This document shows, piece after piece, positions 30,601 through 42,341 of a stretch of 64,000 nucleotides of DNA. Position numbers and translations under genes: made by a program. Every line of letters starts with the position of its first letter. Within the stretch, counting starts at the first letter, position 1. The stretch spans positions 558,001 through 622,000 of the forward strand of contig JAEHOE010000027.1 in assembly GCA_016858145.1 (NCBI GenBank). Reading direction: 5' to 3'. The notes beneath the pieces were generated by a model. The model had not been told where the DNA came from. It saw only the letters and a program-made list of their open reading frames with translations, and searched no databases. This DNA comes from Edaphochlamys debaryana (taxonomy: Eukaryota; Chlorophyta; Chlorophyceae; Chlamydomonadales).

Positions 30601-33175
30601 GGCGGAGATGGTGGGCGGCGGCGGCGGCGGCGCGGCGGAGGCGCCGGGGCCCAGGCCGCCGCGCGCCGCCAACATGCGGGAGCGAGTGCGGTCGTAGTCG
30701 GCTTGGGCCTGCGATTTCGACAAAAGACGGAAGCCGAATTGAGCAAGAGGTGAATGAGCTAGAAGGGTCCGCTGCTTAGGTTTGCTCGAGGGCCTTTCAC
30801 TTGCTGCCCGCCATCGCCACAGGCCTCCCCCCATACCAAGCCCCACCCCCGCATCCTAGACCTCTGGACACCCAGCCCTGCTGGCCCCATCCCCTTCCGC
30901 CTCCGCCCCATACCGGTACCAAGCCCCTCCCCCAAGCCCCTCCCCACACCTGCAGGGCCAGCAGGCAGTCGCGAGCGGCGGTGCGCAGCGCCCGGCGGAT
31001 GTCGGCCTTCTCCCGCTCACGCTCCTCCGCCAGCCGCCGGGCCTCCTCCAGCGCCTCCTCCTCGGCCCGCATGCGGGCGCGGATGGCCGCCACGCGGCGC
31101 CTCGCGTGCCAGCCCCTGCGTTTGTACGGAGGAGGCAGTTCGGGCAGAGGTGGTTGAGGCGGAGGCGGTTCGGGCAGAGGCGGTAGTTGGTGACACGTGA
31201 GGTGTGAATGGAGGAGGGCGCCACGTGTGGCCGCATCAATCACCCAAGCCCCACGCAGGCCCAAGCACACCCAAGCAGACCCAAACCGGCCCCAGCAGGC
31301 CCCCAGCAGGCCCCAAACAGGCCCAAACTAGGCCCAAAGCAGGCCCACGCACCTGCAGTAGCTCTGGATGATGACTGCGGCCAGCGAGCGCACGGCGTCC
31401 GGGCTGCCCCCCTCCGCGATCAGCTGCGCGATGCGGTTGCGGCGGCCGCCCTCGGTCCACTCGCGCTGCGCCCGGGAGCCAAAGATCTCCAGCGCCTCGC
31501 GGGGCTGAGGGGGTTGATGGGTGAATGTGAGGGTGGCGGGGGAGGTGAGGGAGAGGAGGGGTCCGCGCCACCTCACCCCTTCCGCGCCCCTGCTCCGTCT
31601 CTGCACACCGTCCTCCGCCTGCCAGTCTGCCACCTCACCCCCGCTCCACGCCCAGCGCCCGTACTTCGTCCTCCCACGCACCTGCCACCGCGGCCCTCCG
31701 CCGCGGCCCCCCACCAGGGCGTCCGCGGCGCTGTAGAGCAGCCCCGTGTGCCCCGCGCCGGGGTCCGCCCAGCGCCCGCGCCCCGCCATCCAGGCTGCAT
31801 GGTTCGCCAGGGGCTCGAGGGCGTCCACCGGCAGGGGCCCGCCGTCCTCCCTGATGGGTGGGTGGGTGGATGGGCTGGTGGGTGGGTGAATGCAAGTGAC
31901 ACCGAGTACGTGTTTTGGCAGGAGGGTCCAGGGAAAGAGAGGAGGGTGAGGGCGAGGATAGAAGCTCGCAGTCCTCCCTGCTCCCCGCAAAAATGCGCGT
32001 GTGCGCGTGGACAACAACCACGTGGAATGGGAGGTGAGGCAGGGCGGCGCGACAAGCAGGAAAGGCCAGACACAGCCCGACAACGCCGGGCCCGAGTTCT
32101 GCCCCAAAGGGACGCACCCGCAGGCTGCCTCTGCCGCCGCCTCTGCCGCCGCCGCCGCCAGCCGCTCCGCGAAGATGCCCTCCGGCAGGCTCAGGCGCCG
32201 GCCGAGCGTGTTGCAGGCCAGGAGGCGGGGGTGCTTGGGCACGTCCACTGCATGGCAAGGGGGTTGCCGGGCAGTGAGCCAGAGGCCGATGTTGTCGTGT
32301 CGGCATTCGTAGGGCCGGGGTGGAGGTACCATGCATGCTGAGGCACCACCACGCGACAGAGCGCCAAGGGGAGCTACCTCTTGCTGCCGTTCCTGTAGCA
32401 TCTCTGTTGCTGCGTTGGCCCGACAGCACACCGGCCGCCCCATCCCCCTTCAACCCGCCATCCCTCGAACCCACCGGGCTCGGCCTGCTGATGCGGCGTA
32501 GGCTGCGGTGCCTCGGGCACCTCCCGCTCCGCCGCATCCTCGGCGCCGAGCTCGAACCCCGCTCTGCCTCCGGCGGCGCCGCCGCCTCCGATGGGTGACG
32601 TCAGCAATACGGCAGCAGCCGTGGCTGCCTCATGGAATGCCTCCTCCTCCTGCTGCTCGTTCACGGCAGCGCCCTCCGCGGGCACGGCAGCTGCTGCGGC
32701 CTCGGCCTCCGCTAGCTCGGCGGCGGTGCGCTCCAGGTGGGCTCGAACCACCTCCTGTTGGGGGCAGGGAGGCGAGGCCGCGTGCGCGGTTGCAGATGTG
32801 TTGATGTGTGGGGGCGGGTGAGGCAGGATGCAGGCTTGTAGAGGATGAAGCAGTATGAGCTCAAGTGGGAATGCGTGTGGTACTTGGGAGCGAAGGATTA
32901 GGAGGCCAGGAAGGAGTGCTACTGGCGTGGAGTGCACGGGGCACGGAACGACCTAGAAGCGGCCCCCATAGCGCACGAGCCCAGGGCCTCCGATACACGG
33001 AGCCTGAAGCCGGCAAGGCCGTTCCTGTCGCTGTTTGGGAAGTCCAACCCACCTCGGCTCGCTCTGCCGTGAGCGGTACGTGACGGGAGGGGCGTGGGGC
33101 GATGGGCGGGGGCACAAAGGTGTCCACCCCATGGCTTTCCGCCCAAGGGTCAGCAGCCTCCTTTACAAACCCCAT
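27601..33175 (-). CDS. Large IQ-motif (calmodulin-binding type) protein of unknown function
   Basis: Nine exons in consistent phase (33053-33175, 32475-32754, 32118-32247, 31682-31850, 31353-31504, 30950-31115, 30517-30708, 28704-30359, 27601-28533) give 1266 aa. The N-terminal 130 residues include an Ala/Glu-rich coiled coil (LTAERAE joined to EVVRAHLERTAAELAEAEA). A canonical IQ motif, AVIIQSYCRGWHARRR, spans about residues 277-292 across the 31353/31115 junction and is followed by a charged coiled coil (RMRAEEEALEEARRLAEER). The segment WARCGELGLDPIQVRRDCDG continues into LLDAGLLSKQIEDIIAASQ. The remaining ~850 residues are Ala/Ser/Pro/Gly-rich and probably disordered. IQ motifs bind calmodulin or related EF-hand light chains, so a cytoskeletal or ciliary role is possible but unproven. 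Weakest joint: the donor gtctaag after 30517. The start is the first ATG of the phase-consistent chain; an upstream exon cannot be excluded. Confidence 0.82.
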
Positions 33176-35219
33176 GCCAGCTTGGCTTGTGTAGCCAGAG
33201 CGCGCTCAAGGACTCCGAAGCCCCGTTATGGGCCTTAGCGGAGTGGCTTCTGTGGAGGTACACAGCAGAGGGTGTGCGGGTGTTAGGAGGCTGTTGCGCT
33301 GGGGCGCGGGCTGGGGCTGGGGCAGAGCCCCAAAACAGCTTCAGGTGAGCTCACGACGTAGGTTCAAAACGAGCGAGGTGGAGAGCGTGAACACATTGGG
33401 ATTGTGAGCGCGTGTGTGTGGGTGTGTGCAACAGCCGGGGGTCGGGGGTCGGGTTGGGGGCGCGGGAAGTGAAGTGAGGGGCGCGTGCGAGTCAGGTGAT
33501 GCCCGCACCGAGCCCAACGGAGCCAGTAGACAGCCAGAACGCGCAATCTTGAGGTCAGGTGACAGCCAGTCTCGCGAGCGAGGTGCAACGGCCACAGCGC
33601 CCGCAGGATGGGCGCCATGGCATGCTGTCCGAAGGGCTCGCTCGCTGAACAGCGCCACCGCTTATCGGCAGGATTCGTTGCTACACAATCGTTAGCCTAC
33701 CCACCGTGTGCTGATGAGACTCTGCGTGCCCGGGGCTGGTCCGCCTGCGCTTTTGCTGGAACCTCGGGTCCACAAGGCCTCCTCGCTGGTACTTGCTGTA
33801 TGGAGACTTAATTGGGGTGTGAATTCGTGCGGGCAGCTTGCGGGTGAGAGTTTCTCGGTCAGGAACGATTTCTTCTTGCCGAGACTATTATTACCACTCC
33901 AGTTGACTCCAGTACCCTACAGTATAGATTGAATTAGTTGGAGAGGGCAGGTCGAAGAGACCAGACAATGGAAATGAGTCCACGAACGGCAAGGTCTCCT
34001 CCGTGCCTTGTCAAGGACGGTTTTGTTGTCAGGCAGAAGCTACATAGCACTAGCGGGGTCGACGTCTCCAAGAGCTACCAAAACCCTGCAGAAGGGGATG
34101 GACATGCGGCATGTCTTGGCCCGCGACACCGGCGGCGGAGCTAAGCCCCCGACTCGCGCAATAGCACTAAGCGTCGCGCGATCCCGGCCTGTCAGCCCTG
34201 GCGTGGGCGGTCCTATTGCACGGTTTGGTATGCCCCGCCATCCACCTTCTCTCTCCCCCTCAACATGCCCCTGTTTCTATCTCGCGAGCTGCACAGATCC
34301 CCTTGCCGTCTGTTGTTTGCTGGGTGCTGCTGCGCCTACTGGTGCACCAGCCAGCTGTATGCCCCGCGTCGTCGTCCCGACTGAGCTGCTGGCCCTTGCG
34401 AGTACCATCGGTCGCCTCTGGACGTCACAATCGGTCACGACATCCTGAAGAGAGGCGGCAAATACAAGACGAGGCAGTTAAGCGCAGACCTCGACTTAGC
34501 ATGCCATGCACACCGGCAGCACCCCACCGCTACGCAGTCCGCAATGCAGTCTTACGGCGGGAGTTTTGCTCCAAACCACCCCTGCTCCAAACTTTGCAAG
34601 CCATTGCAAGCCAGAGCACACACGCAAGAGCCCAATGGGGCAGCCCGCATCGTCGCCTTTGGCCCAGACCGAAATCCATGTACAGCCCTGCAAGCCGAAA
34701 GGGGCACTCTATGGAGCCACCCACAGCGCCTCCTCCCAATTGGGGCAGTATGCTTGACCACTACCAGAACTCCTCATCTCTCCCTTCTCCTCCATGCTCG
34801 GCCTCCAATGCGAAGCCCCTGGGCCCAGTTGGGCTGTCCTGTACCCAGACCTCAACCGTGCCCCATTCGGTCCCACGTACACAGGTGTGCACCCTGCCCG
34901 TCATCCCCTTCCGGACAACACCCCACCCACCAACCCACGATGAACCGCGTGTCCGTTCCATGCTCCGTTTGCATCGGCCCCCTTCACCCAGCAAGGGCCT
35001 AGCGCGTCTGTGCACAAGAGTCCCCTCAGCCTCCCAGAGGTCTAGAGGGAAGCCTCCACGCGCCCATCAGCAAGCAGCAAGTCCAAGCCTCGCCTCTGCC
35101 GCCGAGACCTCCTTGAAAGTGCACACTCCGTGCCCCTTCCGCGCTCCAGGGGAAGCCAGTCACGTGGCGGCAAGTCCTCGCCTCCCCGATGGTGCAATCC
35201 CCCGAACCCCTTCCGCGAT
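33176..35219. other. Intergenic: promoter of the IQ gene and 3' region of DENR
   Basis: Both neighbours are on the minus strand. A 335-codon open frame on the plus strand (34216-35223) is Pro/Ser/His-rich without recognisable features and overlaps the DENR last exon; I regard it as chance. A lower-GC patch lies at 33800-33940. No TGTAA on the minus strand was found downstream of DENR. Confidence 0.4.
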
Positions 35220-36043
35220 CTAGTCGTCGTCCTCCGCGGGCCCATCCTCGTAGAAGTTCTGCAGTAGGATAAGGCACGGGCGCAAAGGGCAAGTCACGAT
35301 ACCAGAGTGCGGTGGTTGTTAGGGTGCTGGCTGGACAGGCTCGGGGCCACCAAACGACAGACCGCAAGTGACCGCAGAGCTACCCTTGCACGCTAAACCT
35401 AGCCCAGATAGCGTGTCCGGTGCAGGCAAGGGTAGCCATGCCCCGGCACATGCGGCACGCCTCAACCGCCAAACCCGAGGGCCCCCGACCGCCCTTCCCC
35501 CCAGCTTGCCTTCTTCTTTTTCCCGTCCGCCATGTCCACGAAGAACACGTCCTCCTTGGTGATGTTCTTGTAGTTCTTGAGCAGCAGGTCGGGGATCTGG
35601 AGCAGGAAGTCGCCCTGCATCTCAATTTGCTCCCCTCCCGACGGCGTCTTGACCACGGAGGCACCGCAGGCGAACTTCTTGCCGAAGATCTTGCCAGCCT
35701 CCGAGAGCTTGACGCCAAAGAGCTCGAGCCCCGCCACAGTGGTGGTGCTCTTGTTCTTTTGCCGCTGCGCTACGCTGATCAGCACCTGCGCCTTCGTCTT
35801 CTTCTTAACCTTGCCACCTGGGAGCTTCTTCTCCTCCTCGGGCTGCTCTTTCAGCGTGAGCTTGTCGACGCCCTCCGCCGGCGCTTCCTGAGCTGCCTTC
35901 CACTTCTTGTACTCCGGGCAGTCCGGGGGTAGGAATTCGTTGAACTCGGAAGGCACGCCCGTGATAGGATCATACTCCACAAGTCGGGGCGCCACCGGCT
36001 CGCGCGGTGCCGATGTGCTCGGCTCGCCCGTCCCGTCAGCCAT
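35220..36043 (-). CDS. DENR: Density-regulated protein homologue (SUI1-domain translation factor)
   Basis: Two exons, 35510-36043 and 35220-35258, give 190 aa, close to the usual ~200 aa of DENR. DENR pairs with MCT-1 to release deacylated tRNA from post-termination 40S subunits and to promote re-initiation after upstream ORFs. The N-terminus has the family's acidic, Cys-containing block (VEYDPITGVPSEFNEFLPP, CPEYKKWKA). A Lys-rich linker (KVKKKTKAQ) leads to the SUI1 fold: QKNKSTTTVAGLELFGVKL, SVVKTPSGGEQIEMQGDF, LLQIPDLLLKNYKNITKED, VFFVDMADGKKKK. The tail NFYEDGPAEDDD is acidic. The only intron begins AAG|gcaagc, a GC-AG intron: no GT donor before the in-frame stop keeps phase. Start chosen at the first ATG, 36041-36043. 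Identification is secure. Confidence 0.93.
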
Positions 36044-38101
36044 TGTTCGTGGCTACGAGGTACTAGCTATAAAGGTGCTGTGCTACTATGGTGCTCGTGG
36101 CTCTTGTGGTGCACCGGAAGGAAAATGTCGCCGACAACCTATTCGGTCTCGACAGGCTTTAAAGCGGTATTCACCTAAGTGCCGGGTATAAGGGTAAATG
36201 AGCGCAGGCGTATACGACATGCGGCGTGCTGTACCCGCACAGTGCCCGTGTCCGGCATCAGTGCGGCCCTCGCTCCCATTGCAGGCGCTGCTTGCCGGAA
36301 TGCCGGGCCAAGCAGGAGGGGAGGGCCTCGAGCCCTGCGCTGGGGGTCTGTCTGCTGCGGCGTCATAACAATAAGGAGCACCTCCGCCCTGGGGTTGTCC
36401 TCGTCGCCCCCACAACTACGGGACGACGGGAGAAGCTGAGCCTCGGTCTGCATCAACTGGCTGGATGTGCTCCGCAGAGCCTAACACCCTGCTCAGCTGC
36501 TGGTGGGCTGGTGCTTCCCCCAGGACCCGCTCGTACCTGGTAGGCTGGTGACTCTACATGGACGCAGGCGCCCGTGCCGTGGTGTGAGCCCAGGCAGGTG
36601 GTGCAGGACGGGAGGGTCTTGAGCCCTGCGTCGGGGACATAATCTGTGATACCCCCCGAGCCTCGCGTAGACAGCTTCACGGTACGCGTTCACTGCCCGT
36701 GGCCACGACAAATGAAAGGCTACAAGATTCACTCGGTCTCGTAGGCGAAGCGCAGGACAGGAGAGCGTTATATACAGGAGAGCGTGATGTGCACAGGTAC
36801 AAGGACAGGAGGACGGAGCGGCATGCCCCACCGCCACCGCCGCCCGCCGCGCAGCACCGGCAAGCGGGCGGGCCACACAGACGCATGACAGTGCTGAAGC
36901 CCCACGGACTTCCGCAAACCCCATATTAAGTAATTGGCAGTACGTAGTCGCTGGCGTGGCCTGAACCCACAGTGCACCTTCAGGACCTCGCAAGCCTAGA
37001 CGGCAACGCATTTACGCAAGACTGCCACCCTACACGCTACGGCCCAATCGCTGCCTACGGCGCCTACTGCCGAGCAAGACAGGGCACACCGCAAAAGAAG
37101 CGACTGCGTGCACGAAAGGACGGGCACAACCGTAAGAAGAGCGGCTCAGCCCTGCGCCAGCATGAAGAGCAATCAATTTCGAGGCGGGCTAGAAGATATG
37201 AACTGCTTCCCTGGCAGGCTCCATGCAGCCCCCAGTCCACCAGACCGCCGTGAGGAATGCGCCTGTCAGCTAGAGGCAGCCATGTCCGCCGCCGCAACGA
37301 AACAAGGCGTGCGGTCAGCTCTAAGTGTGGATCTCTTCCAAGCACGCGCTCGGCAGCTCAGCAATCGTTCTCGCACAAACCCCTACAGGATCGCAACCAT
37401 CAGGACCCGCCACAGCCACCTTTCACACCGTACCTCAACTTCAAGGCAACCTTCCAAGCTTATCTATATCCCTCGGCATTTGTGCTGCACGTCACATGCC
37501 CCAGCCTGGCCCTTCGCTCGTTAAGTACTGACAATCCTGCCAGAAACAGTTCACCATATCGACAACGTGCTCAAATGCAGTATCAGCACACTCGGCCCCT
37601 GCTGGAGCAGCCGTGTCATTATGGCCAGCACTGCGCCTCACAGCCCATCCCCTGGCAGCCCCTGCCCCTGCGTTGCGTCAGGGGTCATAAAATCGCCTCA
37701 TGTCAGTGCTATCCACCATCTCAGTCCTCAGTCGGGATCACGTCGCGCACCCATGGCAGTCCGCCCGCGCATACGCATGCACGCCTCTGCCCCACCTAAC
37801 AACCCGCGTGCGCTAGCGACCCGCAGACTCCCCCACCCCCGCCAGTCCTGTTGCCGCACGCCTAGCCGCGTGGGATGCTTAAGCAAGCTCGCTCGCCCAC
37901 AATGTCGGACAACCACGTCAGTAGCCCCAATCCTTTCAGCGGTCTTCTCTGCAGCCTGTCACTGCCTCCTGCCCGCAGGCAGCAAGCAGCCATGCACAAC
38001 CACATGTGCTCTGCTGCGTCTCACGCGCAGTCCATGCGCCGGCGCTTACACGGGACGCGGACCACAACCACACTGGTCCCGCGCCCATCACCCCTCGCCG
38101 C
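36044..38101. other. Intergenic: DENR promoter and 3' region of the AP2/ERF gene
   Basis: About 2 kb with lower GC than the genes. A TATAAAG occurs at 36068-36074 on the plus strand; its complement lies 25 bp upstream of the DENR ATG. Two diverged copies of gggagggyctygagccctgcg lie near 36316 and 36610. I see no supported coding exon on either strand. Confidence 0.4.
38046..38050 (-). promoter_or_regulatory. Poly(A) signal TGTAA of the AP2/ERF gene
   Basis: TGTAA on the minus strand, 52 bp after the stop codon at 38102-38104. The resulting 3' UTR would be short for this lineage, so a further signal may be used. Confidence 0.45.
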
Positions 38102-41100
38102 TCACGCTGCAGCTGGCTCGGTCATCTGCACATCCGCACCAGCCGCCTCGGCCTCCACGTCCGCCCCAGACACCACGCCTTCAATCGGAAGCGCTGGCGG
38201 CGGCACCCCAGCCTCCGCCTCCGCCTCCATGGGGGTCGGCTCCTGCGCAGCCGCCTCCTCGCCGGCCAGGGGCGCAGCCTCATCGGGCACCCCCTCCGCT
38301 ACCGCCTGCACCTCCGCGCGAGCTGGCACCTCCAACCCCTCTGCCGCCCCCTTGCCTCCTCCGCCGCCCTCCGCAACAGCGCCCGGCGCGTCTCCGGCGG
38401 CGTCCGCGGCGCCAGCGACCACCTCGGCCCCAGCTGGGTTCTCAGCCTCGAGTCCAGGCGGCTGCGAATCGGCCGCCACAGCCCCCTTGGCCTGCCCCTC
38501 TTCCTGCTCCAGTTTGACACCCGCCGTCAGCGCAGGTTCGGCCGTCGCCTGGTGCGCCTCGGCGGCGGCGCCTGGCGGCGCCTGCTGAGACCCCTCTTGC
38601 TCGCGGCGCCGCTTGGCGTCCGCCTCCTCCTCCTCCGCCGCGGCGGCTGCGGCCACCGCCGCCATGGCGTCTAGGCCGCACAGGCCCGGCCACTTGCCCG
38701 CCTTGCCGGGCTTCCAGTCCGAGTAGATGGCTGGTTCCCAGTCCGGCTTAATGGCAAAGTCCGGCTTTGGCTGCGCCTCGCCGTCCCTACAGAGGAGGGA
38801 GAGGACAGCGGGTGAGCGATTAGGGAGGATGTATGAGCGAGACTTGCTGGGTCGCGTCGCTTAGCTGGCGGAGGCGGTCGAAGGATGCTTGAGTCTGCAA
38901 ACCCGCCACGGCCCAGCCCCCAGCTCACCCCCGGCCTCCGTCGTCGCTGTCAGGCTCCCCCTCGGGCTCCTCATCGTCGCTACCGGCGGCAGCGCCGCCG
39001 CCGCCGCCACCGCCTGCCGCTGCGCCGGCGTTGCCGTAGCCGCGCTCGCCTGGCATTGGGAAGTTGACCTGCGGTGGGGGAGCCAGGCGTGTTGTCATGA
39101 CGCAGGATACACGGCTGTGTGTCATGGAGCACACTTCTAGTAATCTCTGCTATGCTGCCTTTGACATCCCGCAACGTGCACCACACGACGCAGGCGGTGA
39201 ACCTACTACTGGCCTCTTGCTTACAATCCCCACAGCAGCGGGTGCGAAGCAGGCGGTGCAACAGAAAGCGCAAACACGCACCTGCGCTGCCGAGCCGCGC
39301 AGCGTGCGGGCCGCCTCGTCGTAGGCGCGCGCCGCCTCCTCGGCCGTGTCGAAGGTGCCCAGCCACAGCCGGCCGCCCTGCTCGGTTGGGAGCATGAGAG
39401 AGTGTAGAGGCGCGTGTTACGTGAGCAAGCTGCCACGCTTGAAACGGATACACGCCCAGTGTTGAGCTCCAGGCAGTCATCAGCTTGCTGTCGCCTCATG
39501 CGACGTAGCCTGCATGCCCCCCGACCTGCCCGTGACCCCGTCCTTCCCCCCACACAGCGCCACCCTCAAAGCCCAGTCCAGCCCATGCCGTACACAGTGT
39601 ACCCCCACGCCACAAGTGGCGCGCATCGCACGCACCTTGACGGGGTCACGGATCTCCGCCGCGTACTTGCCCCAGGGCCGCTGCCGTACGCCGCGATACC
39701 GTACGGCACCCGTGGAGCGCGCCGCCGCGGGGCCCGGCCGCAGCTTGAGCAGCTGACCCTTGGGTCCCTCCACCATCAGCGATGCGTCGGCCGAGTCGTG
39801 GACCACAGCGCGTCCCTTCTTGCCGCGGCCCTTGCCTTTTCCGTGCGCCGGCGACGCGCCGAGCTCATACTCGGGGTCGCTGTTGGCCTGCGCGCCATGG
39901 CCCCGGGCGTGTGGGCTGGACGTAGCGGCGCCGCCAGAGTCGGCCCGGTTGGGCTCGTGATCGAGCTCAGGCGCGTTGGCGTGCGGGTCGTCGCCGGGCC
40001 AGCGGCCGGCCTCCGCCGCCGCTGCCGCGGCGGCGGCAGCGGTGGCGGCGCGCAGGAACTCGCCAGCGTCGGTGCCGCCGCCGCCGCCGCCGCCAGCACC
40101 GCCGCCGACGCCACGGGCCTGCAGCGTCTCTTGCACCTGCCGTAGCAGCGCCAGCTGACGCGCGGGTGCCAGGCCGAGGGCCGCCGCGACGGCGGCGGAG
40201 CGTTGCTGCTGCTGACGCAGGAACTCCACTGTGTCTGCATCGTCCGGGCCGGCCCCGGGGTCGGCGGCGGGCGCGTGATCGGAGGACGCAGCGGGGCCGC
40301 CGGAGCTGCGGCCGAAGCGGCCGTTCCCGCCGGCTGCGGCGGCGTCGGCGGCTGCCGCCGCCGCCGCCTCGGCCCGCTGCCGCTGCACGTGGCCCAGCGC
40401 CGCCAGCAGCTGCGCCTCCGCCGTGCTGCGCCCCGCCTCCGCCGCCCGCTGCTGCTGCTGGTGGGAGGCGAGCGTCGCCAGCCTCAACACACCCATGCCA
40501 GCCAGCGCCGCGCCGCTGACCGCTGGCGCCTGACCCGCGTTTGAACCCGGGCCCTGACGCGAGTCGGGTGCGACAGCCGACAGGGAGAACGAGCCGACGC
40601 GAGCGCGCTTGCGCGCCGCATCCGCGTCAGCGGCCAGCGCGTCGGCCTGCGCCGCCGCGCCGCCAGCCGTGTCGTACGACTCGTACGACATGCGGCTAAA
40701 ACCGCGCCGTGCGGCATTACTAAGAGGCTGCGCGCTGACGGTGCGCTCGCCTACGATCTCCACGTCTGGGTCGCCGGCGGAGGGCCCGCTGCGGCGCGCG
40801 AAGTCCGGCCCGGCGGCGCCGCCGCCAGCGAGTGCGTTGTTGCGGTAGAAGGTCTCCTCGGGCCCGTCGGAGCTGCGGCGGCGCGGGTCGTCGTCGTGGC
40901 GGCCGCCGCTGCTGTTGCCGAGCGGCGTGACTCCGCCAACCTGGCCCTGGCCCTGACCCTGCTGACGGAGGCTTTGCAAGTGGTCCTGGTTTTGGCGGAT
41001 GGCGGCAATCGCCATGGCGGCGGCGTTGGGGTTGCCGGAGCGGTACGCCGCCATGGCGGCGGCTGCCGCCGCCGCCGCCGGGTTGGCGCTCGCCGCCGCG

Positions 41101-42325
41101 CCGGCATCCTCCCACCCGTCCGACCTATCCCGGTCCCGGTCTCTGTCCCGGCCCTGCGACGACTGAGGCCCATGCCCCGACTCTTGCTTGATGCCCAGCC
41201 CCTGGTCCCCGCTGCCGCGCCCGTCGAGGCCCGGCATGAGACGGACTGGCCGGCCCTGGCCCGCCGCCGTGCCTGGCCCTTTCGCGCCGCCGCCGCCGTC
41301 GCCCCGCTGGCCGTCGGGGAAGCGCATGAGCTGCAGGAACGGCCGATCGTCACCGCCGCCGCCAGCCGCCGCAGCAGCGGCGGCCGCCTGCTGCAGCCCC
41401 TGCTGGAGCCGCTGCCGTACGGCGGCGCGCTCCGCCGCCGCCACGAGGCTCGACGTGTTGAGCAGATGGCTGGGGCCCAGCGGTTGGCCGGTGGACAGAT
41501 CCATGGGCGTTACGGCGTAACCGGCCGTGGATCCAGGCGCCATCTCGTTGGGATCCAACGGAACCTGTACGGTCAGGATTCCATCCTTCACGAAAGCGAC
41601 GATGCCGTTGGCTGAGCTACCGCCGCCACCACCGACGCCGCCACCGCCGCCAGCGGCGGATCTGCCAGGCGGCGTCATTGCCCGTGCGCCGCCGCCGCCG
41701 CCACCGTTGTCACGGGTTGGGCGGTCAGAGTGGGCTGAGAATGGTGGCCGAGAGTCGTGGAGTGGGGAGGCAAGGGGTGAGGGAGGGCCCTTGGCAGATG
41801 ATATCCCTTGCTGTAGGGACTGCAGCCGCAACGGCGCCGCCTGCTGTGACTGAGACAGCAGCTGCAGCGGCGGCGGCTGGTGCGAGTGTTCAGAAATGCG
41901 CAGGGGTTGTTGGTAGTACAGGCGGTACTGGGGCTCCCGGGGGTTTTGCTGAAGCTGCAATGGGTACGACCCGCCGCCGCCGTCACGGCCCGCCGCCAGG
42001 CCCTGCTGCAAGGAAGCCCGGCCGTCTGCCAGCGCCGTCTGGCCGGCGAGATCGCGGAGGTTGCCCACGAGCTGGAGCTGGGCGCCTCCGACCGGAACAG
42101 GACGGCCGCCTCGAGCGGCGGGGTTGACCACAACCCGCTGCTGTTGACTCTGCCCTGCCCGCGCGGCGGCGCCGGCAGTTCCGGCGACGTCACCCGCATC
42201 GCCGCCGCCTGCAAGCGCGGGCAAGTTAAGGATAGTAATCGGTCGAGGCTTGCGTAAAAGCAATGCGGTTCTGAAGGCGGCGCTCGTATTCTGTAAACCT
42301 TGATTTGCGAATGACTTGGAGCCAT
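38102..42325 (-). CDS. AP2/ERF-domain transcription factor
   Basis: Exons 42299-42325, 39636-42248, 39282-39377, 38929-39068 and 38102-38786 give about 1186 aa. A single AP2/ERF DNA-binding domain (about residues 858-916) is split by two introns. It reads [20 protein letters not shown], then [20 protein letters not shown] and [12 protein letters not shown], then VNFP. All core residues ([21 protein letters not shown]) are kept. The ~850-residue N-terminal region is Gln/Gly/Ala-rich with an RDRDRDRD run; the last exon is Ala/Glu-rich and contains ADAKRRRE, a possible nuclear signal. It should be a sequence-specific nuclear regulator; its targets cannot be inferred. The start is uncertain: the long frame extends to 42341 without an ATG, so I propose ATG 42323-42325 joined by a short 50-nt intron (42249-42298). 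An upstream exon is the alternative. Confidence 0.88.
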
Positions 42326-42341
42326 TGCGGCAGCCGCCCAA

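Noticed and set aside
34216..35223. 335-codon plus-strand open frame
   Set aside because: It overlaps the DENR last exon antisense, is Pro/Ser/His-rich, lacks any motif and sits in a GC-rich region where long chance frames are common.
36068..36074. TATAAAG as TATA box of a plus-strand gene
   Set aside because: No coding exon follows on the plus strand. Its complement may contribute to the DENR promoter, but the spacing of 25 bp to the ATG would leave almost no leader.
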